Source: Pseudomonas viridiflava (GTDB lineage Bacteria > Pseudomonadota > Gammaproteobacteria > Pseudomonadales > Pseudomonadaceae). From it: a stretch of 64,000 bases of DNA. The stretch covers positions 62,001 through 126,000 of the forward strand of contig UVIF01000004.1 in NCBI GenBank assembly GCA_900596015.1, given 5' to 3'. This document shows positions 29,089 through 39,297 of this stretch, piece by piece; position 1 is the first letter of the stretch; every line of letters starts with the position of its first letter. A program made the position numbers and the translations under genes. Under the pieces are notes generated by a model that searched no databases, was not told the origin of the DNA, and saw nothing but the letters and a program-made list of their open reading frames with translations.

Positions 29089-29947
29089 CTGGATCGGCGC
29101 GCTGGCCGGGCATCGAGCCCGCGGCGAAGCCTGCGTGCTGGTGACCATCATCGAAGAAAAGGGCTCCACGCCGCGCAACGCCGGGGCCAAGATGGTGGTC
29201 AGCGCCAGCGCCCTGTACGACACCATCGGCGGCGGCCATCTGGAGTACAAGTGCCTGCACATCGCTCGACAGATGCTCGCCGAGGGCACCCGCGCCACAC
29301 GCCTGGAGCGCTTCAGCCTGGGCGCCAGCCTGGGGCAATGTTGCGGCGGGGCGACGGTGCTGCTGTTCGAGCCCATGCTGCAGGCGCAAGCTCAGGTAGT
29401 GGTGTTCGGCGCAGGCCACGTCGGTCGCGCGCTGGTGCCCTTGCTGGCGAGCCTGCCGTGCCGGGTGCGCTGGGTCGATTCGCGGGCCGACGAGTTTCCG
29501 TCAAGCCTGCCCGACGGGGTCTGCCAGGTGATCACCGACGAGCCGGTGGATGAAGTGGCGAGCCTGCCGGCGGGCAGCTACTGCATCGTCATGACCCATG
29601 ACCACTCGCTCGATCTGGAGCTGACCCGGGCTATCCTCGAACGCAACGATTTCACCTGGTTCGGCCTGATCGGTTCGGCCACCAAGCGGGCCCGCTTCGA
29701 GCACCGCCTGCGCGACCGCGGCATCGTGCCCAGTGTGCTGCAGCGCATGCGCTGCCCCATGGGCCTGGCGGCGGTGAAAGGCAAACTGCCAATGGAAATC
29801 GCCGTTTCCATCGCCGGCGAGATCATCGCCACCTACAATGCGCATTTTGGCGCCTGCGCCGAGCCGGGGACAGCCAGCTCGCCGGGGGTCGCCCAACTGC
29901 TGCCGCGCTCGCGCCGCAGCCCCGTTCCTTTGAGAGATGCACCATGA
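29081..29947 (+). CDS. xdhC: Xanthine dehydrogenase accessory protein XdhC
   Basis: The protein is 288 aa. The N-terminal XdhC/CoxI domain has GSTPRNAGAKM and LGQCCGGATVLLFEP; a C-terminal Rossmann-like domain has VFGAGHVGRALVPLL. It binds molybdenum cofactor and promotes its sulfuration and insertion into XdhB. The ATG at 29081 lies inside the last codons of xdhB, and its stop overlaps the guaD start (ATGA). Confidence 0.94.
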   Translation: MTDWIGALAGHRARGEACVLVTIIEEKGSTPRNAGAKMVVSASALYDTIGGGHLEYKCLHIARQMLAEGTRATRLERFSLGASLGQCCGGATVLLFEPMLQAQAQVVVFGAGHVGRALVPLLASLPCRVRWVDSRADEFPSSLPDGVCQVITDEPVDEVASLPAGSYCIVMTHDHSLDLELTRAILERNDFTWFGLIGSATKRARFEHRLRDRGIVPSVLQRMRCPMGLAAVKGKLPMEIAVSIAGEIIATYNAHFGACAEPGTASSPGVAQLLPRSRRSPVPLRDAP

Positions 29948-31251
29948 GCCTTACCCGCAAAGCCTATCGCGCCGCGATCCTGCACAGCCTCGACGACCCT
30001 GCCCTGGTCGGTGTCCAGGCTTCCTACCAATACTTCGCCGATGGCGTGCTGGTGGTGGAGGACGGTCGCATCCTGGCGCTGGGCGCGGCCGACGAGGTGC
30101 TGCCGACCCTGCCGGACACCGTCGAGGTCAGCCATTACCCGGATGCCTTGATCACCCCCGGCTTCATCGACACCCACATTCACTTTCCGCAGACCGGCAT
30201 GGTCGGCTCCTACGGCGAGCAGCTGCTGGACTGGCTGAACGAGTACACCTTCCCGTGCGAAGGCCAGTTCAGCGACAAGGCCCATGCCGACCAAGTGGCC
30301 GATATCTTCCTCAAGGAACTGCTGCGCAACGGCACCACCACCGCGCTGGTGTTCGGCAGCGTTCACCCCGAATCGGTCGACGCCCTGTTCGAGGCCGCCG
30401 AGGCCCTGGACCTGCGGCTGATCGCCGGCAAGGTGATGATGGACCGCAACGCGCCGGACTACCTGACCGACACTGCCGAGAGCAGCTATGCCCAGAGCAA
30501 GGCGCTGATCGAGCGCTGGCACGGCAAGGGCCGTCTGCACTACGCGGTGACGCCACGCTTCGCGCCGACCAGCAGCGAGGCGCAGTTGACTCTGGCCGGG
30601 CAGTTGCTGCGCGAATACCCGGACGTCTACCTGCAGACCCACATCAGCGAGAACCTCAAGGAAATCGAGTGGGTCAAGGCGCTGTTCCCCGAGCGGCGCA
30701 ACTACCTGGACGTGTACGACCACTACCAATTGCTCGGCGAGCGCTCGGTGCTGGCCCACGGCGTGCACCTGTGCGACGAGGAATGCCAGCGGCTGGCCGA
30801 AACCGGCTCGGCCATCGCCTTCTGCCCCACCTCGAACCTGTTCCTGGGCAGCGGCCTGTTCAACCTGCCCCAGGCCGAGCGTTTCAAGGTCAATGTCGGC
30901 CTGGGCACTGACGTCGGTGGTGGCACCAGCTTCTCGCTGTTGCAGACCCTGAACGAGGCGTACAAGGTCATGCAGTTGCAGGGCGAAAAGCTCAACCCGT
31001 TCAAGTCGCTGTACCTGGCGACCCTGGGCGGCGCTCGCGCACTGCGCCTGGAAGACCGTATCGGTACGCTGCAACCAGGCACCGACGCCGACTTCGTGGT
31101 GCTCGACTACCATGCCACGCCGCTGCTGAGCTATCGCATCGGCCAGGCCAAGACCTTCGAGGAAGTGCTGTTCGTGCTGATGACCCTGGGCGACGACCGC
31201 GCGGTGCTGCAAACCTACGCCGCAGGGCGCCAGGTGCATTGCCGCGACTGA
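29944..31251 (+). CDS. guaD: Guanine deaminase
   Basis: The protein is 435 aa and belongs to the amidohydrolase superfamily with the metal ligands DTHIHFPQ, LQTHISEN, LAHGVHL and GLGTDVGGG. It hydrolyses guanine to xanthine, feeding the xanthine dehydrogenase encoded just upstream. It is coupled to xdhC by a 4-base overlap and is the last gene of the purine operon. The uric acid branch (uricase, allantoinase) and a purine permease are not present in this window. Confidence 0.95.
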   Translation: MSLTRKAYRAAILHSLDDPALVGVQASYQYFADGVLVVEDGRILALGAADEVLPTLPDTVEVSHYPDALITPGFIDTHIHFPQTGMVGSYGEQLLDWLNEYTFPCEGQFSDKAHADQVADIFLKELLRNGTTTALVFGSVHPESVDALFEAAEALDLRLIAGKVMMDRNAPDYLTDTAESSYAQSKALIERWHGKGRLHYAVTPRFAPTSSEAQLTLAGQLLREYPDVYLQTHISENLKEIEWVKALFPERRNYLDVYDHYQLLGERSVLAHGVHLCDEECQRLAETGSAIAFCPTSNLFLGSGLFNLPQAERFKVNVGLGTDVGGGTSFSLLQTLNEAYKVMQLQGEKLNPFKSLYLATLGGARALRLEDRIGTLQPGTDADFVVLDYHATPLLSYRIGQAKTFEEVLFVLMTLGDDRAVLQTYAAGRQVHCRD

Positions 31252-31339
31252 GCGTCCGTACACATTCGTATGGAACTTTTGCAGGAAAATGCCCCCTCAA
31301 TCGGGTACCCTGCCCACTTTTTCAGAAAGGAGAATCATC

Positions 31340-31621
31340 ATGGCTAAAGCCACTGCCCGCCACATCCTGGTCGCCGACGAAGCCAAGTGCATCGACCTCA
31401 AGTCCCAGATCGAAGGCGGCGCCGATTTCGCGGAGATCGCCAAGGCCAACTCCACCTGCCCATCGAGCCGCCAAGGTGGCGACCTGGGTTCGTTCGGCCC
31501 AGGCCAGATGGTCAAGGAATTCGACACCGTCGTATTCAGCGCGCCGATCAACGTCGTGCAGGGCCCGGTGAAGACCCAGTTCGGTTACCACCTGCTGGAA
31601 GTCACCAGCCGTCAGGACTGA
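31340..31621 (+). CDS. ppiC: Parvulin-type peptidyl-prolyl isomerase (first copy)
   Basis: The protein is 93 aa and is a single parvulin domain with ARHILVADEAKC at the start and GGDLGSFGPGQMVKEFD and FGYHLLEV at the end. There is no signal peptide, so it is cytoplasmic, like E. coli PpiC (93 aa). The start at 31340 has AAAGGAG upstream with ideal spacing. A hairpin terminator follows 26 bases after the stop, so it is probably monocistronic. A diverged paralogue lies at 42734-43009. Confidence 0.92.
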   Translation: MAKATARHILVADEAKCIDLKSQIEGGADFAEIAKANSTCPSSRQGGDLGSFGPGQMVKEFDTVVFSAPINVVQGPVKTQFGYHLLEVTSRQD

Positions 31622-31646
31622 TCGGTCCACGGTCTGCGTTACACCC

Positions 31647-31673
31647 GAACGGCCCGTCTATCGCGGGCCGTTC
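31647..31673 (+). terminator. Hairpin terminator after ppiC
   Basis: GAACGGCCCG and CGGGCCGTTC pair over 10 bases around a 7-base loop, followed by TGCATTTG. The T-run is poor, but position directly after ppiC and before yejA supports termination. Confidence 0.6.
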
Positions 31674-31739
31674 TGCATTTGCAATGCCACCGGGCCATGA
31701 TGTTAGGCTGCACCCTTCGCTCTTCGACCCAGGCAGACA

Positions 31740-33587
31740 ATGCGCGCAGTTTTCCTCTCTTTCGTTCTTTGTGCCCTGTTCACTCCGGTGGCCGATGCCC
31801 AGGCTGCGGCGCAGCATGCATTGACCGTCTACGGCGAAGCGCCACGTTACCCCGCCGACTTCCAGCATTTCGACTATGTGAATCCCGACGCACCCAAGGG
31901 CGGCAGCCTGCGCCGCTCGGCGGTCGAGATCGGCCAGTACGACCATATCCTGCCGTACATCGACAAGGGCATCGGCGTCAGCCAGGTCGACGGCCTGCTC
32001 TACGCTCCTTTGGCGGTACGCTCGCTGGACGAGCCGTACACCGTGTACGGGCTGGTGGCCGAGCGCATGGAGCGCGGTGAGGACGGCCTGTGGCTGCGCT
32101 TCTACCTCAACCCCAAGGCGGTGTTCGCCGACGGCCAACCGATCACCGCGCAGGACGTGCGCTACACCTTCGAACTGCTGATGCGCGAAGGCAGCCTGGG
32201 CTACCGCACGCAGTTCGCCAATGTCGAGGACGTGCAGGTCGAGGGCCCACGGCAGGTGCGCTTCAACTTCAAGAACGCCGAAAGCCGCACCCTGCCGCTG
32301 GACCTGGCGACGCTGCCGGTGCTGCCCGAACACTGGTGGAAAACCCGCGACTTCGCCAACGGTGGCGGCTTCGAAGCGCCGCTGGGCAGCGGCCCGTACC
32401 GTATCGACAAGATCGACAACGGCCGCAGCATCACCTTCCAGCGCAACCCCGACTGGTGGGGCAAGGACCTGCCCGAAGCGCGCGGCATGTACAACTTCGA
32501 CCGCTTCAGCATCGAGTATTTCGGCGACACCGACGTAGCTCGCCAGGTGCTGCGCGGCGGCGGTTACGACTACAACCGCGAGTTCTCCGCCACCGCCTAC
32601 ACCATCGGCTACAACGGCCCGGCGCTCGACGATGGCCGCCTGCAACGCGCGCACCTGGCCAAGCAGGGCCTGCAATCGGCCCAGGGCTTCATTTTCAATC
32701 TGCAGCGACCGGTGTTCCAGGACCGGCGTGTGCGCCAGGCGCTGGCCATGCTGTGGGATTTCGAATGGAGCAATCGGCAGATGATGCGCGGCATGTACAT
32801 CCGTCAGCAGAGCTTCTTTTCCAACAGCCCGCTGGCCGCGCGTGAACTGCCCAGCGACGGCGAATTGCAGATTCTCGAAAAACTGCGCGGCCAGGTGCCG
32901 GATGAAGTGTTCAGCAAAGTCTTTCATGCGCCCGTCAGCGACGGCTCGGGCTTGATCCGCGACAAGCAGTTGCAAGCCTTGCGCCTGCTGCAGCTGGCCG
33001 GCTGGCACGCCGACGGTGACCGCCTGGTGAACGCCGAAGGCCAGCCGCTGAGCTTCACCTTTCTCAATACGCAGAACGGTCTGGAGCGCTTGCTGTTGCC
33101 GTGGAAGCGCAACCTGGCGCAGATCGGCATCACCATGGAGATTCGCCGCATCGATTCGTCGCAATACGTCAACCGCTTGATGGCGCGCGACTACGACATG
33201 ATCATCAGCGGCTACCCGGTCACGCCGACGCCGGGCATCGAGCTGTACAATTTCTTCGGCTCGAGCGTGGCCACCGACCCCGGCTCGAACAACCTGATGG
33301 TGCTCAAGGACCCGGCCGTGGACCAGTTGATCAACGGCCTTGGCGCGGCCAGCACGCAACCGCAGATGCGTGACTACGCGCACGCCCTCGACCGGGTGCT
33401 GCAGTGGAACTACTACTGGGTGCCCAACTACTACCCGCCAGGCACTTCCACGGTGTGGTGGAACCGCTTCGGCATGCCCGCCTCGCCAGCGCCCAATGAC
33501 CCGGCCGTGGAAACCTGGTGGGAGGTCAGCCCGACGGCGCTGACCACCGAACAGATGCGCGACCGCCTGACAGGGAAGACTCACTGA
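31740..33587 (+). CDS. yejA: Periplasmic solute-binding protein YejA (peptide/microcin C-type)
   Basis: The protein is 615 aa with a Sec signal peptide at residues 1-20 (cleavage near VADAQA), followed by a family 5 solute-binding domain. The order yejA-yejB-yejE-yejF matches the E. coli microcin C and oligopeptide importer. It captures the ligand in the periplasm for the YejBE channel. The stop overlaps the yejB start by one base (TGATG). Confidence 0.92.
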   Translation: MRAVFLSFVLCALFTPVADAQAAAQHALTVYGEAPRYPADFQHFDYVNPDAPKGGSLRRSAVEIGQYDHILPYIDKGIGVSQVDGLLYAPLAVRSLDEPYTVYGLVAERMERGEDGLWLRFYLNPKAVFADGQPITAQDVRYTFELLMREGSLGYRTQFANVEDVQVEGPRQVRFNFKNAESRTLPLDLATLPVLPEHWWKTRDFANGGGFEAPLGSGPYRIDKIDNGRSITFQRNPDWWGKDLPEARGMYNFDRFSIEYFGDTDVARQVLRGGGYDYNREFSATAYTIGYNGPALDDGRLQRAHLAKQGLQSAQGFIFNLQRPVFQDRRVRQALAMLWDFEWSNRQMMRGMYIRQQSFFSNSPLAARELPSDGELQILEKLRGQVPDEVFSKVFHAPVSDGSGLIRDKQLQALRLLQLAGWHADGDRLVNAEGQPLSFTFLNTQNGLERLLLPWKRNLAQIGITMEIRRIDSSQYVNRLMARDYDMIISGYPVTPTPGIELYNFFGSSVATDPGSNNLMVLKDPAVDQLINGLGAASTQPQMRDYAHALDRVLQWNYYWVPNYYPPGTSTVWWNRFGMPASPAPNDPAVETWWEVSPTALTTEQMRDRLTGKTH

Positions 33588-34648
33588 TGCTGGGTTACAC
33601 GCTACGTCGCCTGCTGCTGATCGTGCCGACCTTGCTGGCGATCCTGCTGGTCAACTTCGCCATCGTCCAGGCCGCGCCGGGTGGCCCGGTGGAGCAGGCC
33701 ATTGCGCGCCTGCAGGGCGTGGGCGGCGCCAGCGTCACCGGTGGCGGCGGCGACACCCTGCAGGGCGGCTCGCGGGCCAGCCGTGGCCTGGACCCGAAAC
33801 TGATCAAGGACATCGAGCGCCAGTACGGTTTCGACAAACCGGCCCACGAGCGCCTGTGGCTGATGATCAAGAGCTACGCGGTGCTGGATTTCGGCAGCAG
33901 CTTCTTTCGCGGCGCCAAGGTCACCGACCTGATCCTGGACAAGATGCCGGTGACCCTCTCGCTGGGCTTCTGGGCCACCTTGATCACCTACCTGGTGTCG
34001 ATCCCGCTGGGCATCCGCAAGGCGGTCCACCATGGCAGCCGCTTCGACATCTGGAGCAGCAGCCTGATCATCATCGGCTATGCCATGCCGGCGTTCCTGT
34101 TCGCCATGCTGCTGATCGTAGTGTTCGCCGGCGGCACTTCGTTGAACTGGTTTCCGGTGCGCGGGCTGGTCTCGGACAATTTCGCCGAGCTCAGCCTGCT
34201 GGGCAAGGTCGCCGACTACTTCTGGCACCTGGTGCTGCCGGTCACCTCGCTGGTGATCGGCGGTTTCGCCACCTTGACCATTCTCACCAAGAACTCCTTC
34301 CTCAACGAGGTCACCCGGCAGTACGTGGTGACGGCGCGGGCCAAGGGCCTGAGCGAGCGACGGGTGCTGTACGGCCATGTGTTCCGCAACGCCATGTTGC
34401 TGGTGGTGGCCGGCCTGCCCCAGGCGTTCATCAGCGTGTTCTTCGCCGGTTCGTTGCTGATCGAGGTGATCTTCTCGCTCGACGGGCTCGGTCGCCTGAG
34501 CTATGAGGCCGCCGTGGCGCGGGATTATCCGGTGGTGTTCGGCTCGCTGTTCATCTTTACCCTGCTGGGGCTGCTGATCAAACTGATCGGCGACCTGTGC
34601 TACACCCTGGTCGATCCACGCATCGACTTCAGCGCGAGGAATGCCTGA
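33587..34648 (+). CDS. yejB: ABC permease YejB
   Basis: The protein is 353 aa with an N-terminal membrane anchor followed by about five more membrane segments and the inner-membrane component loop around [22 protein letters not shown] glycine-rich stretch ([17 protein letters not shown], residues of about 46-62) lies in the periplasmic loop after the first span, as in other YejB proteins. The start overlaps the yejA stop and its own stop overlaps yejE (TGATG). Confidence 0.93.
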   Translation: MLGYTLRRLLLIVPTLLAILLVNFAIVQAAPGGPVEQAIARLQGVGGASVTGGGGDTLQGGSRASRGLDPKLIKDIERQYGFDKPAHERLWLMIKSYAVLDFGSSFFRGAKVTDLILDKMPVTLSLGFWATLITYLVSIPLGIRKAVHHGSRFDIWSSSLIIIGYAMPAFLFAMLLIVVFAGGTSLNWFPVRGLVSDNFAELSLLGKVADYFWHLVLPVTSLVIGGFATLTILTKNSFLNEVTRQYVVTARAKGLSERRVLYGHVFRNAMLLVVAGLPQAFISVFFAGSLLIEVIFSLDGLGRLSYEAAVARDYPVVFGSLFIFTLLGLLIKLIGDLCYTLVDPRIDFSARNA

Positions 34649-35667
34649 TGCGCCTGTCGCCCCTGGCCCGTCGTCGCCTGGACCGCTTCAAGCAGAACCG
34701 CCGCGGCTGGTGGTCGCTGTGGCTGTTCCTGGCCCTGTTCGCCCTGACGCTGGGCGGCGAACTGGTTGCCAATGACAAACCGCTGGTGCTCAAGTATGAC
34801 GGCGCGCTGTACTTCCCGGTGTTCAAGCGCCATACCGAGCAGGAATTCGGCGGCCAGCTACCGTTCCAGGCCGACTACCGCAGCGACTATGTGCGGCAGC
34901 TGATCGAGGGACGCGGCGGCTGGATGCTGTTTCCGCCGATTCCGTTCAGCGCCGACACGCCCAACTACGACCTGACCCAACCGGCGCCCAGCCCGCCGTC
35001 GACCACTAACTGGCTGGGCACCGACGACCAGTCGCGCGATGTGCTGGCGCGGGTCATCTTCGGTGCGCGGGTGTCGATCCTGTTCGCCCTGGCGTTGACC
35101 TTGATCAGCTCGCTGATCGGCATCGGCGCCGGTGCTCTGCAAGGTTACTACGGCGGTTGGGTGGACCTGTTCGGCCAGCGCCTGCTGGAGGTCTGGTCGG
35201 GGCTGCCGGTGCTTTACCTGCTGATCATCCTGTCGGGCTTCGTCGAACCCAATTTCTGGTGGTTGCTGGGGATCATGGCGCTGTTCTCCTGGCTGGCGCT
35301 GGTGGACGTGGTGCGCGCCGAGTTCCTGCGCGGGCGCAACCTGGAGTACGTCAAGGCAGCGCGAGCGCTGGGGCTGTCGGACCGCAAGATCATCCTGCGG
35401 CACATTCTGCCCAACGCCATGAACGCGACCCTGAGCTTTCTGCCGTTCATTCTGACCGGGGCGATCTCGACCCTCACGGCGTTGGATTTCCTTGGCTTCG
35501 GCATGCCGGCCGGCAGCGCTTCGCTGGGGGAATTGATTGCCCAGGGCAAGCAGAACCTGCAGGCGCCCTGGCTGGGGTTTACCGCGTTTTTCACCCTGGC
35601 GCTGATCCTGTCGCTGCTGGTGTTCATTGGAGAGGGGCTGCGCGATGCGTTCGATCCGCGTGCTTGA
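34648..35667 (+). CDS. yejE: ABC permease YejE
   Basis: The protein is 339 aa and is an OppC-like permease with an N-terminal span, a large periplasmic segment including TNWLGTDDQSRDVLARVIFG, and the EAA loop around YVKAARALGLSDRKIILRHI. It partners with YejB to form the channel. The start overlaps the yejB stop by one base. It is separated from yejF by 128 bases containing two REPs. Confidence 0.93.
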   Translation: MRLSPLARRRLDRFKQNRRGWWSLWLFLALFALTLGGELVANDKPLVLKYDGALYFPVFKRHTEQEFGGQLPFQADYRSDYVRQLIEGRGGWMLFPPIPFSADTPNYDLTQPAPSPPSTTNWLGTDDQSRDVLARVIFGARVSILFALALTLISSLIGIGAGALQGYYGGWVDLFGQRLLEVWSGLPVLYLLIILSGFVEPNFWWLLGIMALFSWLALVDVVRAEFLRGRNLEYVKAARALGLSDRKIILRHILPNAMNATLSFLPFILTGAISTLTALDFLGFGMPAGSASLGELIAQGKQNLQAPWLGFTAFFTLALILSLLVFIGEGLRDAFDPRA

Positions 35668-35687
35668 AGTGAGATCGGCAGGGCGCC

Positions 35688-35763
35688 CTTCGCGGGCAGA
35701 GCCCGCTCCCACAAGGGCGTGGTGGGAGCTGAATCTGTGGGAGCGGGTTCTACCCGCGAAGAG
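35688..35763. repeat. Inverted pair of type B REPs between yejE and yejF
   Basis: Copies at 35688-35717 and 35735-35763 face each other. They sit inside the yejABEF operon. Hairpins here could stabilise the upstream message or reduce transcription into the ATPase gene. Confidence 0.85.
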
Positions 35764-35795
35764 GCCCTCACTGTCACCGCCAAAGGCTCCTGCCC

Positions 35796-37373
35796 ATGAC
35801 CGCTGAAAACCTCATCGAAATCCGTCACCTCAGCGTGGCGTTCAATGACCAGGCGGTGGTCAAGGACGTGAGTTTCGACATTCCCGCCGGCCAGTGCGTG
35901 GCCCTGGTCGGGGAGTCGGGTTCGGGCAAGTCGGTGACGGCCCATTCCATCCTGCAACTGTTGCCCGGCACCGCTTGCACGAGCAGCGGCAGCGTGCGCT
36001 ACCAGGGGCAGGAACTGATGGGCGCCGATGCAGCGACCCTGCGCCGCATGCGCGGCGATCGCATCGCCATGATTTTCCAGGAGCCCATGACTTCGCTCAA
36101 TCCCTTGCACACCGTGCACAAGCAGATCGGGGAAACCCTGCTGGTGCACAAGGGCATGGGTGGCAAGCAGGCCGAGGCACGCATCCTGGAATTGCTCGAG
36201 ATGGTCGGCATCCAGAACCCGCGCAAGCGACTCAAGGCCTACCCGCACCAGTTGTCCGGTGGCCAGCGCCAGCGGGTGATGATCGCCATGGCATTGGCCT
36301 GCGAGCCACAGCTGTTGATCGCCGACGAACCCACCACCGCCCTCGACGTCACGGTGCAGCGGCGCATCCTGCTGTTGCTGCAGTCACTGCAGACGCGCCT
36401 GGGCATGTCGCTGCTGCTGATCAGCCACGACCTCAACCTGGTGCGCAGCATTGCCCAGCACGTCTGCGTGATGCGTGCCGGCGAAATCATCGAGCAGGCC
36501 GCTTGCGAGCAACTGTTCAGCGCACCGCAGCACCCCTACAGCCAACTGTTGCTGGATGCCGAACCGGCCGGCGCGGTGCTGGCCGAGGAAACCCGGCCGG
36601 AACTGTTGCAGGTGGACGGCCTGAAGGTCTGGTACCCGTTGGACGGCGGCCTGTTTCGCAAGCCGCGCGAGTTCGTCAAGGCAGTGGACGGCATCAGCCT
36701 GAGCGTGCAGCAGGGCAAGACGCTGGGCATCGTCGGCGAGTCCGGCTCGGGCAAGTCGACGCTCGGCCAGGCGATCCTGCGCCTGCTCGATTCCCAGGGC
36801 GGCATTCGCTTCCAGGGCCAGGCACTCGATGGCCTGGATCAGAAGCAGATGCGACCGTGGCGCAAGCAGATGCAGGTGGTCTTCCAGGACCCGTTCGGCA
36901 GCCTCAGCCCGCGCATGTCGGTGGCGCAGATCATTAGCGAAGGTCTGGAAGTGCACAGCGGCGCCAACGCCCGGGCGTGCGACGAGCAGGTCATCCAGGT
37001 GCTGCGCGAAGTAGGCCTGGATCCGGCGGCGCGGCACCGTTACCCCCACGAATTTTCCGGCGGCCAGCGTCAGCGTATCGCCATTGCGCGGGCACTGGTG
37101 CTGCGCCCGGCGCTGATTCTGCTGGACGAGCCGACCTCGGCCCTCGACCGCACGGTGCAGAAGCAGGTGGTGCAGTTGCTGCGCCAGTTGCAGGAGCGCC
37201 ACGGCCTGACCTACCTGTTCATCAGCCATGACCTGGCGGTGGTGCGGGCGCTGGCCCATGATGTGATCGTGGTCAAGGACGGTCAGGTGGTGGAGCACGG
37301 CCCTACCGACCGGCTGTTCACCGACCCTCGGCACCCCTACACCCAGGAATTGCTGCAGGCAGCGCTGGTGTAG
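35796..37373 (+). CDS. yejF: ABC transporter ATPase YejF (fused double cassette)
   Basis: The protein is 525 aa with two complete ABC domains. The first Walker A, GESGSGKS, is near residue 40 and the second starts at residue 314. Signatures are LSGGQRQRV and FSGGQRQRI; Walker B sequences are LLIADEPTTALD and LILLDEPTSALD. It powers uptake through YejBE. The two-cassette form on one chain is normal for YejF, in contrast to the separate DppD and DppF. Confidence 0.94.
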   Translation: MTAENLIEIRHLSVAFNDQAVVKDVSFDIPAGQCVALVGESGSGKSVTAHSILQLLPGTACTSSGSVRYQGQELMGADAATLRRMRGDRIAMIFQEPMTSLNPLHTVHKQIGETLLVHKGMGGKQAEARILELLEMVGIQNPRKRLKAYPHQLSGGQRQRVMIAMALACEPQLLIADEPTTALDVTVQRRILLLLQSLQTRLGMSLLLISHDLNLVRSIAQHVCVMRAGEIIEQAACEQLFSAPQHPYSQLLLDAEPAGAVLAEETRPELLQVDGLKVWYPLDGGLFRKPREFVKAVDGISLSVQQGKTLGIVGESGSGKSTLGQAILRLLDSQGGIRFQGQALDGLDQKQMRPWRKQMQVVFQDPFGSLSPRMSVAQIISEGLEVHSGANARACDEQVIQVLREVGLDPAARHRYPHEFSGGQRQRIAIARALVLRPALILLDEPTSALDRTVQKQVVQLLRQLQERHGLTYLFISHDLAVVRALAHDVIVVKDGQVVEHGPTDRLFTDPRHPYTQELLQAALV

Positions 37374-37412
37374 CGTGGTATAGATTGCAGGACAACCCCA
37401 GAGGCAACGCAT

Positions 37413-38183
37413 ATGGCACTCGACGGCAAGACGGCTTTGGTTACCGGCTCCACCAGCGGCATCGGTCTGGGCATTGCCTCGGTGCTGGCCCGTCACGGCG
37501 CCAATGTGGTGCTCAACGGTTTCGGCGACCCGGCGGCGGCCCTGGCGGAAGTGCGCCGGCACGGCACCCAGGTCGCCCACCACGGTGCCGACGTGAGTGA
37601 CCCGACGCAGCTGGCCGAGCTGTTCGAGTACGCGCAAGCGACGTTCGGCGGTGTCGACATTCTGGTCAACAATGCCGGCATCCAGCACGTGGCGGCGGTC
37701 GAGGCGTTTCCGGTGGAGCGCTGGGACGCGATCATCGCGATCAACCTGTCCTCGGTGTTCCACTCCACTCGCCTGGCGCTGCCGGGCATGCGGGAAAAAG
37801 GCTGGGGGCGGATCGTCAATATCGCCTCGGTGCACGGCCAGGTCGGCTCGGTGGGCAAGGCCGCCTATGTCGCCGCCAAGCATGGCGTGATCGGCCTGAC
37901 CAAGGTGGTCGGCCTGGAAACCGCGACCACGCAGATCACCTGCAACGCCATCTGCCCCGGCTTCGTGTTGACCCCGCTGGTGCAGAAGCAGATCGATGAT
38001 CGTGCGGCCAAGGGTGGTGACCCGGCCGACGCCCAGCGCGAATTGCTCGCGGAAAAACAGCCCTCGCTGGCATTCGTCACGCCCGAGCATCTGGGCGAAC
38101 TGGTGATGTTTCTGTGCAGCGAGGCCGGCAGCCAGGTGCGCGGTGCGGCGTGGAACATCGACGGTGGCTGGCTGGCGCAATGA
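37413..38183 (+). CDS. hbdH: D-3-hydroxybutyrate dehydrogenase
   Basis: The protein is 256 aa and is a classical SDR with TGSTSGIGLG, NNAGIQH, catalytic Ser in NIASVHGQ and YVAAK. The segment ICPGFVLTPLVQKQI is characteristic of 3-hydroxybutyrate dehydrogenases, which oxidise 3-hydroxybutyrate to acetoacetate with NAD. It follows yejF by 39 bases. No acetoacetate permease or CoA-transferase genes are adjacent, so here it stands alone. Confidence 0.88.
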   Translation: MALDGKTALVTGSTSGIGLGIASVLARHGANVVLNGFGDPAAALAEVRRHGTQVAHHGADVSDPTQLAELFEYAQATFGGVDILVNNAGIQHVAAVEAFPVERWDAIIAINLSSVFHSTRLALPGMREKGWGRIVNIASVHGQVGSVGKAAYVAAKHGVIGLTKVVGLETATTQITCNAICPGFVLTPLVQKQIDDRAAKGGDPADAQRELLAEKQPSLAFVTPEHLGELVMFLCSEAGSQVRGAAWNIDGGWLAQ

Positions 38184-38247
38184 CGCGGGGAACCGCGCTG
38201 TGCCGGCAAAGTCGGAGTAAGGACATTACCATGTGCAAGGAGCTTCT

Positions 38248-39048
38248 GTGACCATCGCTCCCCCCAGCGAACCGCTCGGCCCGCAAGCGCCGGACCAGAC
38301 CCGTGAAGTGCATCGCCTGCGGGTGCTGACGGTGAATACACACAAGGGTTTTACCGCATTCAACCGCCGTTTCATCCTGCCCGAATTGCGTGAGGCGGTG
38401 CGCAGCACCAGCGCCGACCTGGTGTTCCTGCAGGAAGTGCTGGGCGGCCACGACGGCCATGCGTCGAAGTTCTCCAACTGGCCGCAGATGTCACAGTACG
38501 AGTTTCTCGCCGACAGCATGTGGAGCGATTTCGCCTACGGGCGCAACGCGGTGTACCCGGACGGCCACCATGGCAACGCGGTGCTGTCCAAGTACCCGAT
38601 CCTGCGCTACAGCAATCTCGACATTTCGATCACCGGGCCCGAGCGCCGCGGCTTGCTGCATTGCGTGTTGCAGGTACCGGGGCACGACGAGGTGCATGCG
38701 ATCTGCGTGCATTTGTCGCTGCTGGAAAGCCACCGGCAACAGCAATTGGCGCTGTTGAGCCAGCTGCTCGATTCATTGCCCGAGGATGCGCCGGTGATCA
38801 TTGCCGGCGATTTCAACGACTGGCAGTTGCGCGGCAATGCGACGCTGGCCAAGCGCAAGGATCTGCACGAAGCGTTCGAACGGCACAACGGGCAGTTGGC
38901 CAAGACCTACCCGGCGCGCTTTCCGCTGCTGCGCCTGGACCGGATCTATGTGCGCAACGCGACCAGCCATGGGCCGATCATTCTGGGCAACAAGCCGTGG
39001 ACGCACCTGTCGGATCACCTGCCGTTGGCGGTTGAGATTCACCTTTGA
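38248..39048 (+). CDS. Endonuclease/exonuclease/phosphatase-fold protein
   Basis: The protein is 266 aa of the EEP superfamily. It shows VNTHKGF near the N-terminus, LQEV with the metal-binding Glu, a conserved GNAVLSKYPI, the catalytic GDFNDW and the terminal SDHLPL His. These are the residues of Mg-dependent phosphodiesterases such as ExoIII- or sphingomyelinase-like enzymes. Substrate unknown. GTG at 38248 is chosen because AAGGAG sits 5 bases before it; a GTG at 38233 is an alternative. No signal peptide. Confidence 0.85.
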   Translation: MTIAPPSEPLGPQAPDQTREVHRLRVLTVNTHKGFTAFNRRFILPELREAVRSTSADLVFLQEVLGGHDGHASKFSNWPQMSQYEFLADSMWSDFAYGRNAVYPDGHHGNAVLSKYPILRYSNLDISITGPERRGLLHCVLQVPGHDEVHAICVHLSLLESHRQQQLALLSQLLDSLPEDAPVIIAGDFNDWQLRGNATLAKRKDLHEAFERHNGQLAKTYPARFPLLRLDRIYVRNATSHGPIILGNKPWTHLSDHLPLAVEIHL

Positions 39049-39068
39049 TGCGTTGATTGATCGTTTGG

Positions 39069-39296
39069 CGTAGGAGCGGTCAGTGGCCGCGAAAAGTGCT
39101 CCGCGTATCATCTAATGCACCGCGGCGTCTGCTTCGCGGGCAGAGCCCGCTCCCACATGAAGAGGGTCGGGTCTGTGTGGGAGTAGGTCCTGCCTGAGTA
39201 TCATCTGATGCACCGCGGCGTCTGCTTCGCGGGCAGAGCCCGCTCCCACATGAAGAGGGTCGGGTCTCTGTGGGAGCGGGCTCTGCCCGCGAAGCG
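39069..39296. repeat. REP cluster (one type A, four type B) with 93-bp duplication
   Basis: A type A copy at 39069-39096 is followed by type B copies near 39131-39158, 39175-39195 (degenerate, TGGGAGTAGGTCCTGCC), 39222-39251 and 39268-39296. The stretch starting TATCATCT at 39106 recurs from 39199, showing a 93-bp tandem duplication. The fourth type B copy ends 2 bases before the pilU stop codon. Confidence 0.85.
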
Positions 39297-39297
39297 G

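Noticed and set aside
31602..33584. Open frame of 660 codons opposite yejA
   Set aside because: It mirrors yejA, whose signal peptide and family match are clear. The antisense product has no domain.
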